Source: Paenibacillus harenae DSM 16969 (GTDB taxonomy: Bacteria; Bacillota; Bacilli; Paenibacillales; Paenibacillaceae). From it: a stretch of 64,000 bases of DNA. Every line of letters starts with the position of its first letter. Positions within the stretch are counted from its first letter, which is position 1. A program made the position numbers and the translations under genes. The DNA lies in assembly GCF_000422465.1 (NCBI RefSeq), contig NZ_AULV01000013.1, forward strand, positions 248,001 through 312,000, given 5' to 3'. The notes under the pieces were generated by a model, which was given only the letters and a program-made list of their open reading frames with translations, was not told the origin of the DNA and ran no database searches. Of this stretch, positions 33,480 to 41,565 are shown in pieces.

Positions 33480-34355
33480 TTATCCTTTGATTGACCCGAT
33501 TAAGGCGCCTTTGGCAAAATGCTTTTGCAGAAAAGGATAAACAAGCAGAATCGGCAGCGTGGCCACCACGATAACCGCCATCTTCACCGTCTGGTCCGGA
33601 GGGGGCACCGCGGCATCCAGCTCGGAGCTGTATTCGAGTCCGCTTGCGAGAACGACAATCTGCCTGAGCAGCACCTGAATCGGCCACTTGGCGCTGTCAT
33701 TCAAATACAGAATGGCGCTTAAGTACGTATTCCAATAGGTTACCGCGTAGAACAGGGAAATCGTCGCGATTGCCGGCATGGAGAGCGGAAGCACGATGCG
33801 GAACAGAATGCCGAAGTCGCTGCAGCCGTCGATTTTGGCCGATTCCTCCAGCCCTTCGGGAATGTTTTGAAAGAAGTTCCGCAATATAATCAGGTTAAAG
33901 GCGCTGATTGCCGATGGAATGATGAGCGAGGCATACGAGTCGATCAGCCCCATCTCCTTCACGACGAGAAAGGTCGGAATGAGCCCCCCGCTGAACAGCA
34001 TCGTGAACACGACCAGGAACATGATCGCCTTACGGCCATCCAAATCCCTGCGTGATAAGCCGTATGCCATAAGAGCGGTCGTTAGCATGCTGAACAGCGT
34101 ACCGAATAGAGTCACTCCCGAGGACACCGCCATCGCCCGGAATATCGTATTCGTGGAGAAAATAAACGTATAAGCGTCGAAGCTCCAGACCGTCGGAACG
34201 AGTATAAATTTCTTGACCGCCATCTCTGCGCTGGTCGTGAACGAACCTGCGACGACGTGCAGAAACGGAAGCACGGTCACAAGCGCGATAACCGCCAGCA
34301 GCGTAAAGTTCACAATTGAAAACAACCGGCCGCCGAACGTCTTGTCCTCTACCAT
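33480..34355 (-). CDS. Carbohydrate ABC permease, LplC/YesQ type
   Basis: 291 residues from ATG 34355 (GAGGAGG upstream). Six membrane helices and the permease EAA-type loop EGLEESAKIDGCSDFGILFR near 170-190, followed by IVLPLSMP. The C-terminus ends FAKGALIGSIKG as in LplC. It forms the heterodimeric permease with the upstream LplB-like protein, taking in oligosaccharides bound by the receptor; the ATPase (usually a shared MsmX-type protein) is not in this window. Confidence 0.9.
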   Translation of the reverse strand: MVEDKTFGGRLFSIVNFTLLAVIALVTVLPFLHVVAGSFTTSAEMAVKKFILVPTVWSFDAYTFIFSTNTIFRAMAVSSGVTLFGTLFSMLTTALMAYGLSRRDLDGRKAIMFLVVFTMLFSGGLIPTFLVVKEMGLIDSYASLIIPSAISAFNLIILRNFFQNIPEGLEESAKIDGCSDFGILFRIVLPLSMPAIATISLFYAVTYWNTYLSAILYLNDSAKWPIQVLLRQIVVLASGLEYSSELDAAVPPPDQTVKMAVIVVATLPILLVYPFLQKHFAKGALIGSIKG

Positions 34356-34370
34356 TTTGATCCTCCTCAA

Positions 34371-34446
34371 AGGTTTGCGCAGCAAACCTACTTCGTAAGC
34401 ATGTGCTTAGGTTTGTTACACAAACCTGCTTCGTAAGCATTCGCTC
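34371..34446. repeat. Two tandem 38-nt hairpin repeats between permease genes
   Basis: Units at 34371-34408 and 34409-34446 share AGGTTTG-5nt-CAAACCT, followed by CTTCGTAAGCAT. The arms of the stem are identical while the loop differs (CGCAG and TTACA). They fill the intercistronic gap between the two permease genes. The element resembles a known style of repeat in Paenibacillus genomes, from memory. Confidence 0.75.
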
Positions 34447-34449
34447 CCC

Positions 34450-35400
34450 TTAATAAACGCCCTCTTCGCCCATTTTTTTCGCCAGCTTGTTCGCCAGCAC
34501 AACCAGCACGAGGCCGATAAACGACTTGAAGAAGCCGATTGCGGTGCTGTAGCTGAATTGCCCCTGCCTGAGCCCGGCCGTATATACGTACGTATCGATT
34601 ATTTCGGCTACGTCGCGGTTCATCGAGTTCAGCAGCAAATATACATGCTCGAAGCCCAGCTCCAGCACATCGCCGATTTTCAGAATCAGCAGAATGATAA
34701 TAACGCTCCGGATCGCGGGCAGCGTAATATGCCACACCTGACGCAGCCGTCCGGCGCCGTCCATTCGCGCAGCCTCATAAAGCTGCGGGTCTACCGATGC
34801 GATAGCGGCCAAGTATATGATCGTTCCCCAGCCCGCTTCCCGCCAAATGACCTGAATGATATACATCGGCCTGAACCACTCGGGACTGAGCAGGAAATTG
34901 ATTTTTTCGAATCCAAAGTACACCAGCAGCTCGTTGATAATGCCGCCGTCCGACGTCAGCATCACGAAGCTGATCGAGACGATGATGACCCACGACATGA
35001 AGTGGGGCAAATAAACCAGTGTCTGAAACGTCCGTTTGAAGAAAGACAGCCGAACCTCGTTCAGCATCAACGCCAAAATAATCGGAACCGGGAAAAAGAA
35101 CAGCAGGTTCATGCCGAATAACAGCAGCGTATTCACCAATATCGTAAGGAAATCGGGCTCCGTAAATAATCGTTCAAAATGCTCAAAACCGACCCACTCG
35201 CTGCCGCCTACGCCCTTAAAGGGCTTGTAATCCTGAAAGGCGATCGCAAGACCGAACATCGGAATATATTTGAAAATAATGAAAAACAAAATGCCTGGCA
35301 GCACCATGACATATAGCCATCTGTTCCTCCACAGCCGCTTCTTCAGCTCGCTCGTTCTAGGCTGCGGCACACGTGCCTGCTGGACTACCGTTTGCTGCAT
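34450..35400 (-). CDS. Carbohydrate ABC permease, LplB/YesP type
   Basis: 316 residues, ATG 35400 behind AAAGGA. Starts with a soluble tail (residues 1-20), then six membrane helices (first near 30-52 with LYVMVLPGILFFIIFKY). The EAA loop is PQLYEAARMDGAGRLRQVW near 205-223. LplB-type permeases import oligosaccharides released from plant polysaccharides. Partner LplC follows after a short repeat-filled gap. Confidence 0.9.
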   Translation of the reverse strand: MQQTVVQQARVPQPRTSELKKRLWRNRWLYVMVLPGILFFIIFKYIPMFGLAIAFQDYKPFKGVGGSEWVGFEHFERLFTEPDFLTILVNTLLLFGMNLLFFFPVPIILALMLNEVRLSFFKRTFQTLVYLPHFMSWVIIVSISFVMLTSDGGIINELLVYFGFEKINFLLSPEWFRPMYIIQVIWREAGWGTIIYLAAIASVDPQLYEAARMDGAGRLRQVWHITLPAIRSVIIILLILKIGDVLELGFEHVYLLLNSMNRDVAEIIDTYVYTAGLRQGQFSYSTAIGFFKSFIGLVLVVLANKLAKKMGEEGVY

Positions 35401-35495
35401 GATGGTTCTTCCTTTCCACGGGAGGTTGGGGAGGCTGCCCTTTCGGGAGCGGCAGCCCGCCCGGCATAGCTGCGATGCGGCAGACGTCTTAGCGG

Positions 35496-37061
35496 TTACG
35501 GCTTGTAGACCGCGTTAAATTCCTCGATAATCTGAGCGCCGCCGCGCTTCTTCCACTCTTCAACCGCTTTGTCGAAGCCGGCTTTGTCGATGGAGCCGTA
35601 AATATATTTGTACGTTGCGTCTTTGATCAGTTCCTGAAGCTCCGTTCCCTTCTCCGTGTACGTGGCCGAATCCAGCGGCGCGGTCGGATCGGGAACCGCA
35701 ATCTTCTCATTCTCCAGAACAAGCTGCTCCGCATGGATACGCGCCGGAAGGTCATGGAAGCCCTCGAACATCCCGTTCGTTTCCGGCTCGCCGATGACGC
35801 TGTCCTTGAAGCCCTTCACTTCGCGCTCCGTGAGCTCTTGATCGTCGCCAGCCTTCGCCTTGCCGTCCTGCACCGTGTAATGAACGCCTTCCTTGCCCCA
35901 GTACATCATGTTCGCGACCTCGGGCGTCATCATTTTGTCGAAGAAGGCAAGGATTCCCTTCAGCTCCGCTTCATCCTTCACCGCGGATTTCGGGAATAGG
36001 ACGACGTTGTTATAGCCTGGAATCGACCAAGTCGCAAACTGACCGTCCGGACCGGCCACCATGCTGTGCGTATCGACTACAGCGGTCGGAACGTTTTTGA
36101 CCAAATCCTTCACCAGGGAGTTGACGTCCTGCATCGAGCCGATATAGACGCCGGCCTTGCCGCTCGTGAACAGATTAATTTGATCGGTCTTGCTTGTCGC
36201 GGCAAAGTCGACGTTCATCGCTTTCGCGTCGCGTACCTTCTTGAAGAAATCCATCGTCTCTACGTATTCGGGGAAAGTAAACTCCGGCTGAAGCTGGCCG
36301 TCCATCTCGCCCCAGTTATTCGGCGTGCCGAACCATGCCGAAACCGTCTTGAACGCCCCGTAGATCAGGTCGTTGCGGTCCGCCAGCCCGATGGTATCCG
36401 CCTGATTATTGCCGTCCGGATCCCCAATCGTAAACTTCTCCATCATTGCGTACAGCTCATCCACATTCGCAGGGGCTGCGAGGCCGAGCTTATCCGCCCA
36501 GTCCTTCCGGTAGATCATCCCTTGACGCGCAAGCGGTCTGCCCAGATAGAGCGAATACAGCTTGCCGTCCACCTTCGTATTGTTCAGAATCTCCTCCTTC
36601 AGCTTGCCGAGATTCGGAAACTCGCTCAGGTAAGGGCCGATTTCCCAGAATTGGCCGTCGCGGATCGCTTCCTTCATTTGAATAAAGGTGGCCTGGTTCT
36701 TGAGGTAGGTCACGTCCGGCAGCGAGCCGGTAGCGAAGGAAGCGTTCAGCTTCTCCTCATACGTATCGGCCGGGAAAAATTGATACGTCAACTTCGTGTT
36801 CGTCAGCTTCTCAATTTCGTTCTTGATCGTATCCGGCGGCGTCTCCGCGGTGTTGAGCGGGAGCATGATTGTAATCTCCGCCGGCTTCTCCTGCTCCTCG
36901 GGCTTTGCCGTCTCCTCCGTCTTCGCTCCGCTGTCATTGCCCGGCGCCGGAGACGTATTATTGTTATTGCCGCCGTTTCCTCCGCCCGAGCAAGCCGAGA
37001 TCAGCAGACTGAACGCCAAAACTACGCTTACCAGAATCGAAATGGACTTTTTCTTCTTCAT
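35496..37061 (-). CDS. LplA-type extracellular solute-binding lipoprotein
   Basis: 521 residues. Lipoprotein signal (KKKKSISILVSVVLAFSLL then ISACSGGG) with the modified Cys near 24 and a Gly/Asn/Ser linker. The domain has the pattern of the large family 1 solute-binding proteins used for pectin- and rhamnogalacturonan-derived oligomers (EITIMLPLNTAETPPD near 62, MIYRKDWADKLGLAAP near 180, EWKKRGGAQIIEEFN at the end). First gene of the operon, and similar throughout to the second receptor at 39899. ATG 37061 with GGAGG upstream. Confidence 0.9.
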   Translation of the reverse strand: MKKKKSISILVSVVLAFSLLISACSGGGNGGNNNNTSPAPGNDSGAKTEETAKPEEQEKPAEITIMLPLNTAETPPDTIKNEIEKLTNTKLTYQFFPADTYEEKLNASFATGSLPDVTYLKNQATFIQMKEAIRDGQFWEIGPYLSEFPNLGKLKEEILNNTKVDGKLYSLYLGRPLARQGMIYRKDWADKLGLAAPANVDELYAMMEKFTIGDPDGNNQADTIGLADRNDLIYGAFKTVSAWFGTPNNWGEMDGQLQPEFTFPEYVETMDFFKKVRDAKAMNVDFAATSKTDQINLFTSGKAGVYIGSMQDVNSLVKDLVKNVPTAVVDTHSMVAGPDGQFATWSIPGYNNVVLFPKSAVKDEAELKGILAFFDKMMTPEVANMMYWGKEGVHYTVQDGKAKAGDDQELTEREVKGFKDSVIGEPETNGMFEGFHDLPARIHAEQLVLENEKIAVPDPTAPLDSATYTEKGTELQELIKDATYKYIYGSIDKAGFDKAVEEWKKRGGAQIIEEFNAVYKP

Positions 37062-37227
37062 ACCGCGTTGACCTCCATTTATCGTTGTAATTGCTGCACC
37101 CCAAGGCTACCATTGCCGGCACGGGTGTCGAAACAATCATTTCCACAGATGGAGCGCCCGCTGCGGAAGATCCGAGTTAATGATTATGAACGGTGATAAG
37201 GACACCGGGAGACTGGGCGGCAGACGC

Positions 37228-37275
37228 AAAAAAGGACCACACCGCAGCCGATGTTGCCGACTAGGGTGCCGTCCT
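37228..37275 (-). terminator. Terminator of the VOC gene
   Basis: GGACGGCACC pairs with GGTGTGGTCC (one wobble) and six T residues follow on the minus strand, 28 bp after the stop. Confidence 0.7.
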
Positions 37276-37302
37276 ATTGATTGGATCTGACCTAACTAAC
37301 GA

Positions 37303-37650
37303 TTAATCTTTTAATTCAATTCTATTTCCTTCGGGATCAATCACGACTCCTATCGTTCCCCATTCAAAGCTCTTCACCTCAACATTGACTCCGCGTGCCT
37401 CCAGCTCCGATACGGCTGAGTCAAAATGATTTACGTTAAGCCGAATGACCGTTGGATTTTGCGATCTTGTTTTTTCTTTATCTGAAGCGACGCCATTCCC
37501 TTCAAGCATGAGGTAACTGCCTCCGAAATCCAAAATGGACAAGTCCTTGCCGCGTTGACGGATTTTCAAGCCAAGATGTTCGGAATAAAATTTTAATGCG
37601 AATTCGTAATCCTCGCAGAAAAGAATAACGCCTGTTTCTCTAATATCCAT
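37303..37650 (-). CDS. VOC-superfamily (glyoxalase-like) protein
   Basis: 115 residues, two beta-alpha-beta-beta-beta modules: EDYEFALKFYSEHLGLKIRQ near 12-31 and a second module with HFDSAVSELEARGVNVEV. VOC enzymes bind a metal and act on small polar substrates or fosfomycin-like drugs. His and Glu ligands cannot be matched with confidence. ATG behind GAGGTGAACATTA. Confidence 0.8.
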   Translation of the reverse strand: MDIRETGVILFCEDYEFALKFYSEHLGLKIRQRGKDLSILDFGGSYLMLEGNGVASDKEKTRSQNPTVIRLNVNHFDSAVSELEARGVNVEVKSFEWGTIGVVIDPEGNRIELKD

Positions 37651-37795
37651 TAATGTTCACCTCAAATCGTTTTTTTCTTATCTTAATGGATTTTCTTGAA
37701 AAGAACTTCAATACAATGAAGGAAATGCCTTACGTCTTTAGTCTCATTGATCACTTTTGATTCGGTTAGTTTCCTCAACAAATGCCATTTAAATG

Positions 37796-37822
37796 AGAAA
37801 ACGACAGCCGCCTTGGCTGTCG
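37796..37822 (-). terminator. Terminator of the SDR gene
   Basis: ACGACAGC pairs perfectly with GCTGTCGT around a 7-nt loop and is followed by TTTTC on the minus strand. Confidence 0.75.
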
Positions 37823-37861
37823 TCTCTGTTGTTTATTCACTATTGCGTTCAGGTATATGGT

Positions 37862-38728
37862 TTAAGAAAGTCCACTAATGACTTGCGTCAGCGCCTCCCT
37901 GATTGGCGTAACAGGACGGCCGAGCAGCTTTTCCAAATCATTGCTTTCGATCTCGAGTACGCCTTCTCTAATGCCTTGCTGGATGCCTACGAGAATCGGG
38001 ATGACGAATTCGGGTACGCCGGCGCCTTTCATGATTTCGGCATACGCGGCGTCGTCGACATGCTGCACGGGTACTTCTTTGCCTGTAACCTCTCCAATAA
38101 CGGATACAAGTTCATCTTGCGTTATTAGTTTACCCGAAAGCTCGTAAATCGTATTCTCGTGTCCGGTTCCTGCAAGTACGGCTGCGGCCGCTTCTGCGTA
38201 ATCCTGCCGTAACGCCCAGCCTGTCTTGCCATTCCCGGCAGACGTCACCCAGGGCGCTCCTGCCAGCACGCCTTGAATGCTCCCGATTTCATTCTCCAGG
38301 TACCAGTTATTTCGCAAGAAGGAGTAAGGAATGCCGGTTCGGATGATGGCTTCTTCCGTTACGCGGTGCACTTCAGCAAGGAACAGCTTGCTTTCACCTG
38401 CATTCGCTGCACTGGTATAGGCAATAAATCCAACGTTCGCCCGCTTGGCTGCGTCAACCGCACTCGTGTGCTGCCTAATTCTTGTTTCGTTGTCCCCATC
38501 GGCTGAAATGATTAATAACCGGTCAATACCGGCAAATGCGGAATCCAATGTTTCCGGTCGGTCGAAATCGCCTTGCCGGACATCCACGCCCAGAGCTCGC
38601 AGCGCTTCCGCTTTTTCCGGATTACGGACACTGACAGCCAGTTGACTGGCCGGCACGGTCTTTAATAATTGCTCTACCACTAGTGCTCCCAATTTCCCTG
38701 TTGCGCCTGTAACTAGCATTTTCATCAT
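37862..38728 (-). CDS. NmrA-like NAD(P)H-binding oxidoreductase (YtfG/QorB type)
   Basis: 288 residues, an extended-SDR protein. The N-terminal Rossmann motif MLVTGATGKLGALVVEQLL (GxxGxxG near 8-14) is intact, and there is no YxxxK at the usual place, as in the NmrA/QorB branch. E. coli YtfG (QorB) reduces quinones with NADPH. The upstream Rrf2 regulator and a near-perfect palindrome in front of this gene suggest it is induced by quinone or electrophile stress. Start 38728, with another ATG at 38725. Confidence 0.85.
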   Translation of the reverse strand: MMKMLVTGATGKLGALVVEQLLKTVPASQLAVSVRNPEKAEALRALGVDVRQGDFDRPETLDSAFAGIDRLLIISADGDNETRIRQHTSAVDAAKRANVGFIAYTSAANAGESKLFLAEVHRVTEEAIIRTGIPYSFLRNNWYLENEIGSIQGVLAGAPWVTSAGNGKTGWALRQDYAEAAAAVLAGTGHENTIYELSGKLITQDELVSVIGEVTGKEVPVQHVDDAAYAEIMKGAGVPEFVIPILVGIQQGIREGVLEIESNDLEKLLGRPVTPIREALTQVISGLS

Positions 38729-38761
38729 CTTTTCCTCCGATACGATTTGTTGTAATTGCTT

Positions 38762-38788
38762 TTGTTATAACTAATTAAGTTACAACAA
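38762..38788. promoter_or_regulatory. 27-bp near-palindromic operator upstream of the SDR gene
   Basis: TTGTTATAACTAATTAAGTT continuing ACAACAA is symmetric at 24 of 27 positions about its centre. Core TAACT-AATTA-AGTTA is shared with the site at 39251-39270. Confidence 0.65.
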
Positions 38789-38792
38789 TCTA

Positions 38793-38817
38793 TAAAATAA
38801 AAGCTCTAAAAGAGCTC
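38793..38817 (-). terminator. Terminator of the Rrf2 gene
   Basis: AGAGCTC-like arms around AAA (AGCTCT/AGAGCT) followed by TTTTATTTTA on the minus strand. Confidence 0.55.
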
Positions 38818-38821
38818 TCAT

Positions 38822-39235
38822 TTATATGAACCTTGTCGTTAACTGACTTAAAGTCGTTTGGGCCAACCTTTGTTCCATAGCGGCTTGGGCTTCGAATAAT
38901 TCGGATTGGAGAACCTGCTCAATGTTCTGTCCGACTCGGCATTTCACATTCGAACCTCCGTGAACACGGAATAATTGGTTTCCCTCGATCACATTTACAG
39001 CGCGATAAATATCAAGAAGCGTAATTTCCTCAGGTGATTTGAGCAGAGAAGCGCCTCCAACGCCAGGACGTACTTCCAATAACCCGGCTTTTTTTAACAT
39101 ACCCATAATTCTTCGAATGACTACGGGATTTGTATTCACGCTGCCCGCAATGTAATCCCCAGTCAAATCGGCCTGAACTGATATCAGGGAAAGGATATGA
39201 ACTGCCATTGAAAAGCGCGTGCTTATTTGCTTCAA
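38822..39235 (-). CDS. Rrf2-family transcriptional regulator (YwnA-like)
   Basis: 137 residues from TTG 39235, five bases after GGGAGTGG. Rrf2 winged helix: KQISTRFSMAVHILSLISV near 2-20, then NTNPVVIRRIMGMLKKAG (recognition helix). One cysteine is seen (VKCRVG near 100), not the three-Cys Fe-S set of IscR or NsrR, so it resembles the YwnA/CymR-like branch without a cluster. A palindrome like the one in front of the SDR gene overlaps its own start region, implying autoregulation plus control of the oxidoreductase. Confidence 0.85.
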   Translation of the reverse strand: MKQISTRFSMAVHILSLISVQADLTGDYIAGSVNTNPVVIRRIMGMLKKAGLLEVRPGVGGASLLKSPEEITLLDIYRAVNVIEGNQLFRVHGGSNVKCRVGQNIEQVLQSELFEAQAAMEQRLAQTTLSQLTTRFI

Positions 39236-39250
39236 GTTTACCACTCCCGA

Positions 39251-39270
39251 TGTAACCATTGTAGTTACTA
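39251..39270. promoter_or_regulatory. Second Rrf2-type operator, before the regulator gene
   Basis: TAACC-ATTGT-AGTTA (39253-39267) has the same half-sites and 5-nt spacer as the core of the site at 38762-38788, with GTAAC/GTTAC symmetry. Confidence 0.55.
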
Positions 39271-39452
39271 CCAGTCAAAATGTCAAATACGTCGCGTCTC
39301 TGCAGGAAACTCGTTATTTGAACTTGTTTTGCTCGAAGACTTCGTTTCTTTATTCATAACGAATTCGCTAAATAAAAAAGGAGTTCAGCTCGTCAATTGA
39401 ACTAACCACCTTCTTATCGCGGTGCCTGAATGATGATCCCCGTTAATTAAAA

Positions 39453-39674
39453 TCAAATAAATAGAAAAAAAACGACAGCAATTACGCTTAATGCAACCAT
39501 CAGTTGGCCCATCCTATAACCGGCAGCGGCGCCAAAATCACTTAAATAACGTTTGCCGACCCAGAAGGCTGCAACCCAAAGCGGGACGGAAACTAAAAAA
39601 GGATAGTGGAAGCCTTCGGTACCTTTGGAATATAGATCTAGTCCTGCTGCCTCCGCTAACGGGAATAGCTCCTG
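39453..39674 (-). pseudogene. C-terminal remnant of a membrane protein gene
   Basis: One minus-strand frame without start codon reads like a membrane-protein end: LDLYSKGTEGFHYPFLVSV, LWVAAFWVGKRYLSDF, then a helix (ALSVIAVVFFLFI) to a TGA. It is bounded upstream by a TAG at 39675-39677 that lies inside the intergenic repeat starting at 39655. The family is not recognised. The repeat appears to have replaced the N-terminal part. Confidence 0.45.
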
Positions 39675-39845
39675 CTAATTTAAACGATTCCGCAGTGATT
39701 GACCATTTAAAGGGGAAACCTAGCGCTAAATTCACTCAAATCCGTCTCATGCGGTTAAACAGGCTCATTTTGCGGGAGAAAATCCCGTTAGATCTCCTCC
39801 CAAGCTGATAAGAGCATATTAATGGGAAGAATTCCGTCTATTTTG
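39655..39845. repeat. Dispersed ~51-nt-period intergenic repeat, copy B
   Basis: Units start at TAACGGGAA (39657) and TAAAGGGGAA (39708), 51 nt apart, with a third degenerate unit from about 39756. Shared with copy A: TAACGGGAA followed by CCTGCTAAT with the same spacing (19 of 23 aligned bases identical). The 663-bp gap holds this, the remnant above and the Rrf2 promoter. Confidence 0.65.
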
Positions 39846-39898
39846 TTATCCATACATTCATGTATTTATGTATGCCACAAACCGGCCTGTGCCAAATA

Positions 39899-41419
39899 TC
39901 ACTCCTTTGCAAAATAAGCCTCTGTATACTCGTTCATCATCCCGCTTCCGCCGCTCTGCTTCCACCTTTCGACCTCCTCGTAGAAACCTCCTTCGTCAAT
40001 CTGCCCCAGGATATATTTGTACGTCGAATCCGATATGATTTTGTTCAGCTCCATGCTTTTCTCGTCAAACGTCTTCGATTCGAGGCCGATCGTAGGGTCC
40101 TTCACAATAAACTTGCCGTTGTCCGCGCTCAACCGTTCCGCAAGCTCCCACATCGATTCCTTCTCCGCCGCCTTTAGGACGTTCGGGTTGCTGAGATCGG
40201 CGATCATGAGCGGGTAGAGAGCGTTCACCTCCGTGACGCGAAGCTGCGACGTCTCCTCGGGCAGCACCACCTGTCCGCCGGTGAGGCTATAATGCTTGCC
40301 TTCTATGCCGTACCGCATCAGATTAGCGACATCCTTGTCCATGGTGCGGTCGAAGAACGCCAGCTGTTCCAGAAGCTCCTTCTCGGTGCGGATCGATTTT
40401 TTGGAAAATAAATAAAGGCCGTTATAATTCGGAATCGACCAGATCCGGTAGCCCTCTGGCCCCTGAATGCGGTTCGCCAGCGTAAACCGCGCGGACGGGT
40501 TGATCTGCCGGGCTTCATCCGACAGCCGCTGCACGTCCGTCATGCTGCCGATGTAGACGCCAGCGGCGCCGCGAATCATCAAATCCCGCTGCATCTCCTT
40601 GCTCGTAACGGCAAAATCGTTGTTCATCAGCTTCTCGTCAAACAGCCGCTTCATGAAATTCATCGTATCCATATAAGGCTGGGTGTCGAACTCCGGCACA
40701 ATCCGGTTGTCCGCGATGCCCCAATTGTTCGGCGTGCCGAAATAAGAGCTCAGCGTTTTGAACGCGCCGAACACCAGATCATTGCGGTCAGCCAGTCCGA
40801 CCGTATCATGCTTGCCGTTCGCGTCAGGATCGTAAGCCGTGAACTGCCGGATAACCTCATACAGCTCCTCGATCGTTCCCGGCTTGGGCAGTCCGAGCAC
40901 TTCCAGCCAGTCCTCGCGGATAATAATGCCCTGCCTGGACGACGGGCGTTCCGTGTAAAGTCCGTAAATGCGGCCGTCGATCGCTGCCTGATGCAAAATG
41001 TCGGCATCCAGATGCTTCAAGTTCGGGAACTGCTCCAAATAAGGCCCGATTTCCCAAAATGAGCCGGAACGGATCGCATTTTTCACAAAAATATAATCGG
41101 TATGCTTTACAAATGTCGCTTTCTTCAGCGAATTGGTGGAGAGCGCCGTGTTCATTTTATCCGTGTAGATGCCGTCCGGCACCCAGTTGATGTCCATCGT
41201 CGTATTCGTCAAATCTTCGATTCGGGTAATAAGCTCGGCACTTGGAGTATGGGGAAAATGCAGCGGCACCATAATGGAAATCACCGGTTTCGCGCTTTCA
41301 TCCACAGTTAAGCCGGCCCCCTTAATTGACGCGCAGGAGGCGCACAGCATGAGAACAAGCAGCGGCGCAAGCATGCTGCGGCCAAGACGAAACCAAACCT
41401 GATCTGAGACCTTGCTCAT
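39899..41419 (-). CDS. LplA-type extracellular solute-binding lipoprotein, second paralogue
   Basis: 506 residues with a lipobox (LLVLMLCASCASIKG; Cys near 26-29) and the same architecture as the receptor at 35496: MNTALSTNSLKKATF near 90, IIIREDWLEVLGLPKPG near 170, NDLVFGAFKTLSSYFGTPNN near 205, SGGSGMMNEYTEAYF near the end. There are no permease genes next to it, so it may share the LplB/LplC pair 5 kb away or be an orphan. Its ATG at 41419 faces away from an AraC-type membrane regulator. Confidence 0.88.
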   Translation of the reverse strand: MSKVSDQVWFRLGRSMLAPLLVLMLCASCASIKGAGLTVDESAKPVISIMVPLHFPHTPSAELITRIEDLTNTTMDINWVPDGIYTDKMNTALSTNSLKKATFVKHTDYIFVKNAIRSGSFWEIGPYLEQFPNLKHLDADILHQAAIDGRIYGLYTERPSSRQGIIIREDWLEVLGLPKPGTIEELYEVIRQFTAYDPDANGKHDTVGLADRNDLVFGAFKTLSSYFGTPNNWGIADNRIVPEFDTQPYMDTMNFMKRLFDEKLMNNDFAVTSKEMQRDLMIRGAAGVYIGSMTDVQRLSDEARQINPSARFTLANRIQGPEGYRIWSIPNYNGLYLFSKKSIRTEKELLEQLAFFDRTMDKDVANLMRYGIEGKHYSLTGGQVVLPEETSQLRVTEVNALYPLMIADLSNPNVLKAAEKESMWELAERLSADNGKFIVKDPTIGLESKTFDEKSMELNKIISDSTYKYILGQIDEGGFYEEVERWKQSGGSGMMNEYTEAYFAKE

Positions 41420-41565
41420 CGGTATCCCCCCTCGTCATTACTGGCTTTGCGGCTCATCGTCTAAGGAAATGATTATCCGGCGGCCAGATGATTATTGCTC
41501 AACATGTATGCGTTTACTAAAATAGTGATAGAATTCACTCATCTCTTGATAAGGTGTTGGTAGCT

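Noticed and set aside
32836..33687. A single 283-residue minus-strand reading frame covering the pseudogene region
   Set aside because: Its first ~150 residues are Arg/Gly/Ser-rich out-of-frame reading of the permease gene and of the first half of the broken gene; only the last part is real.
36066..37196. Plus-strand 376-residue frame opposite the LplA-like receptor
   Set aside because: Arg-rich shadow frame of the lipoprotein gene; no start signals.
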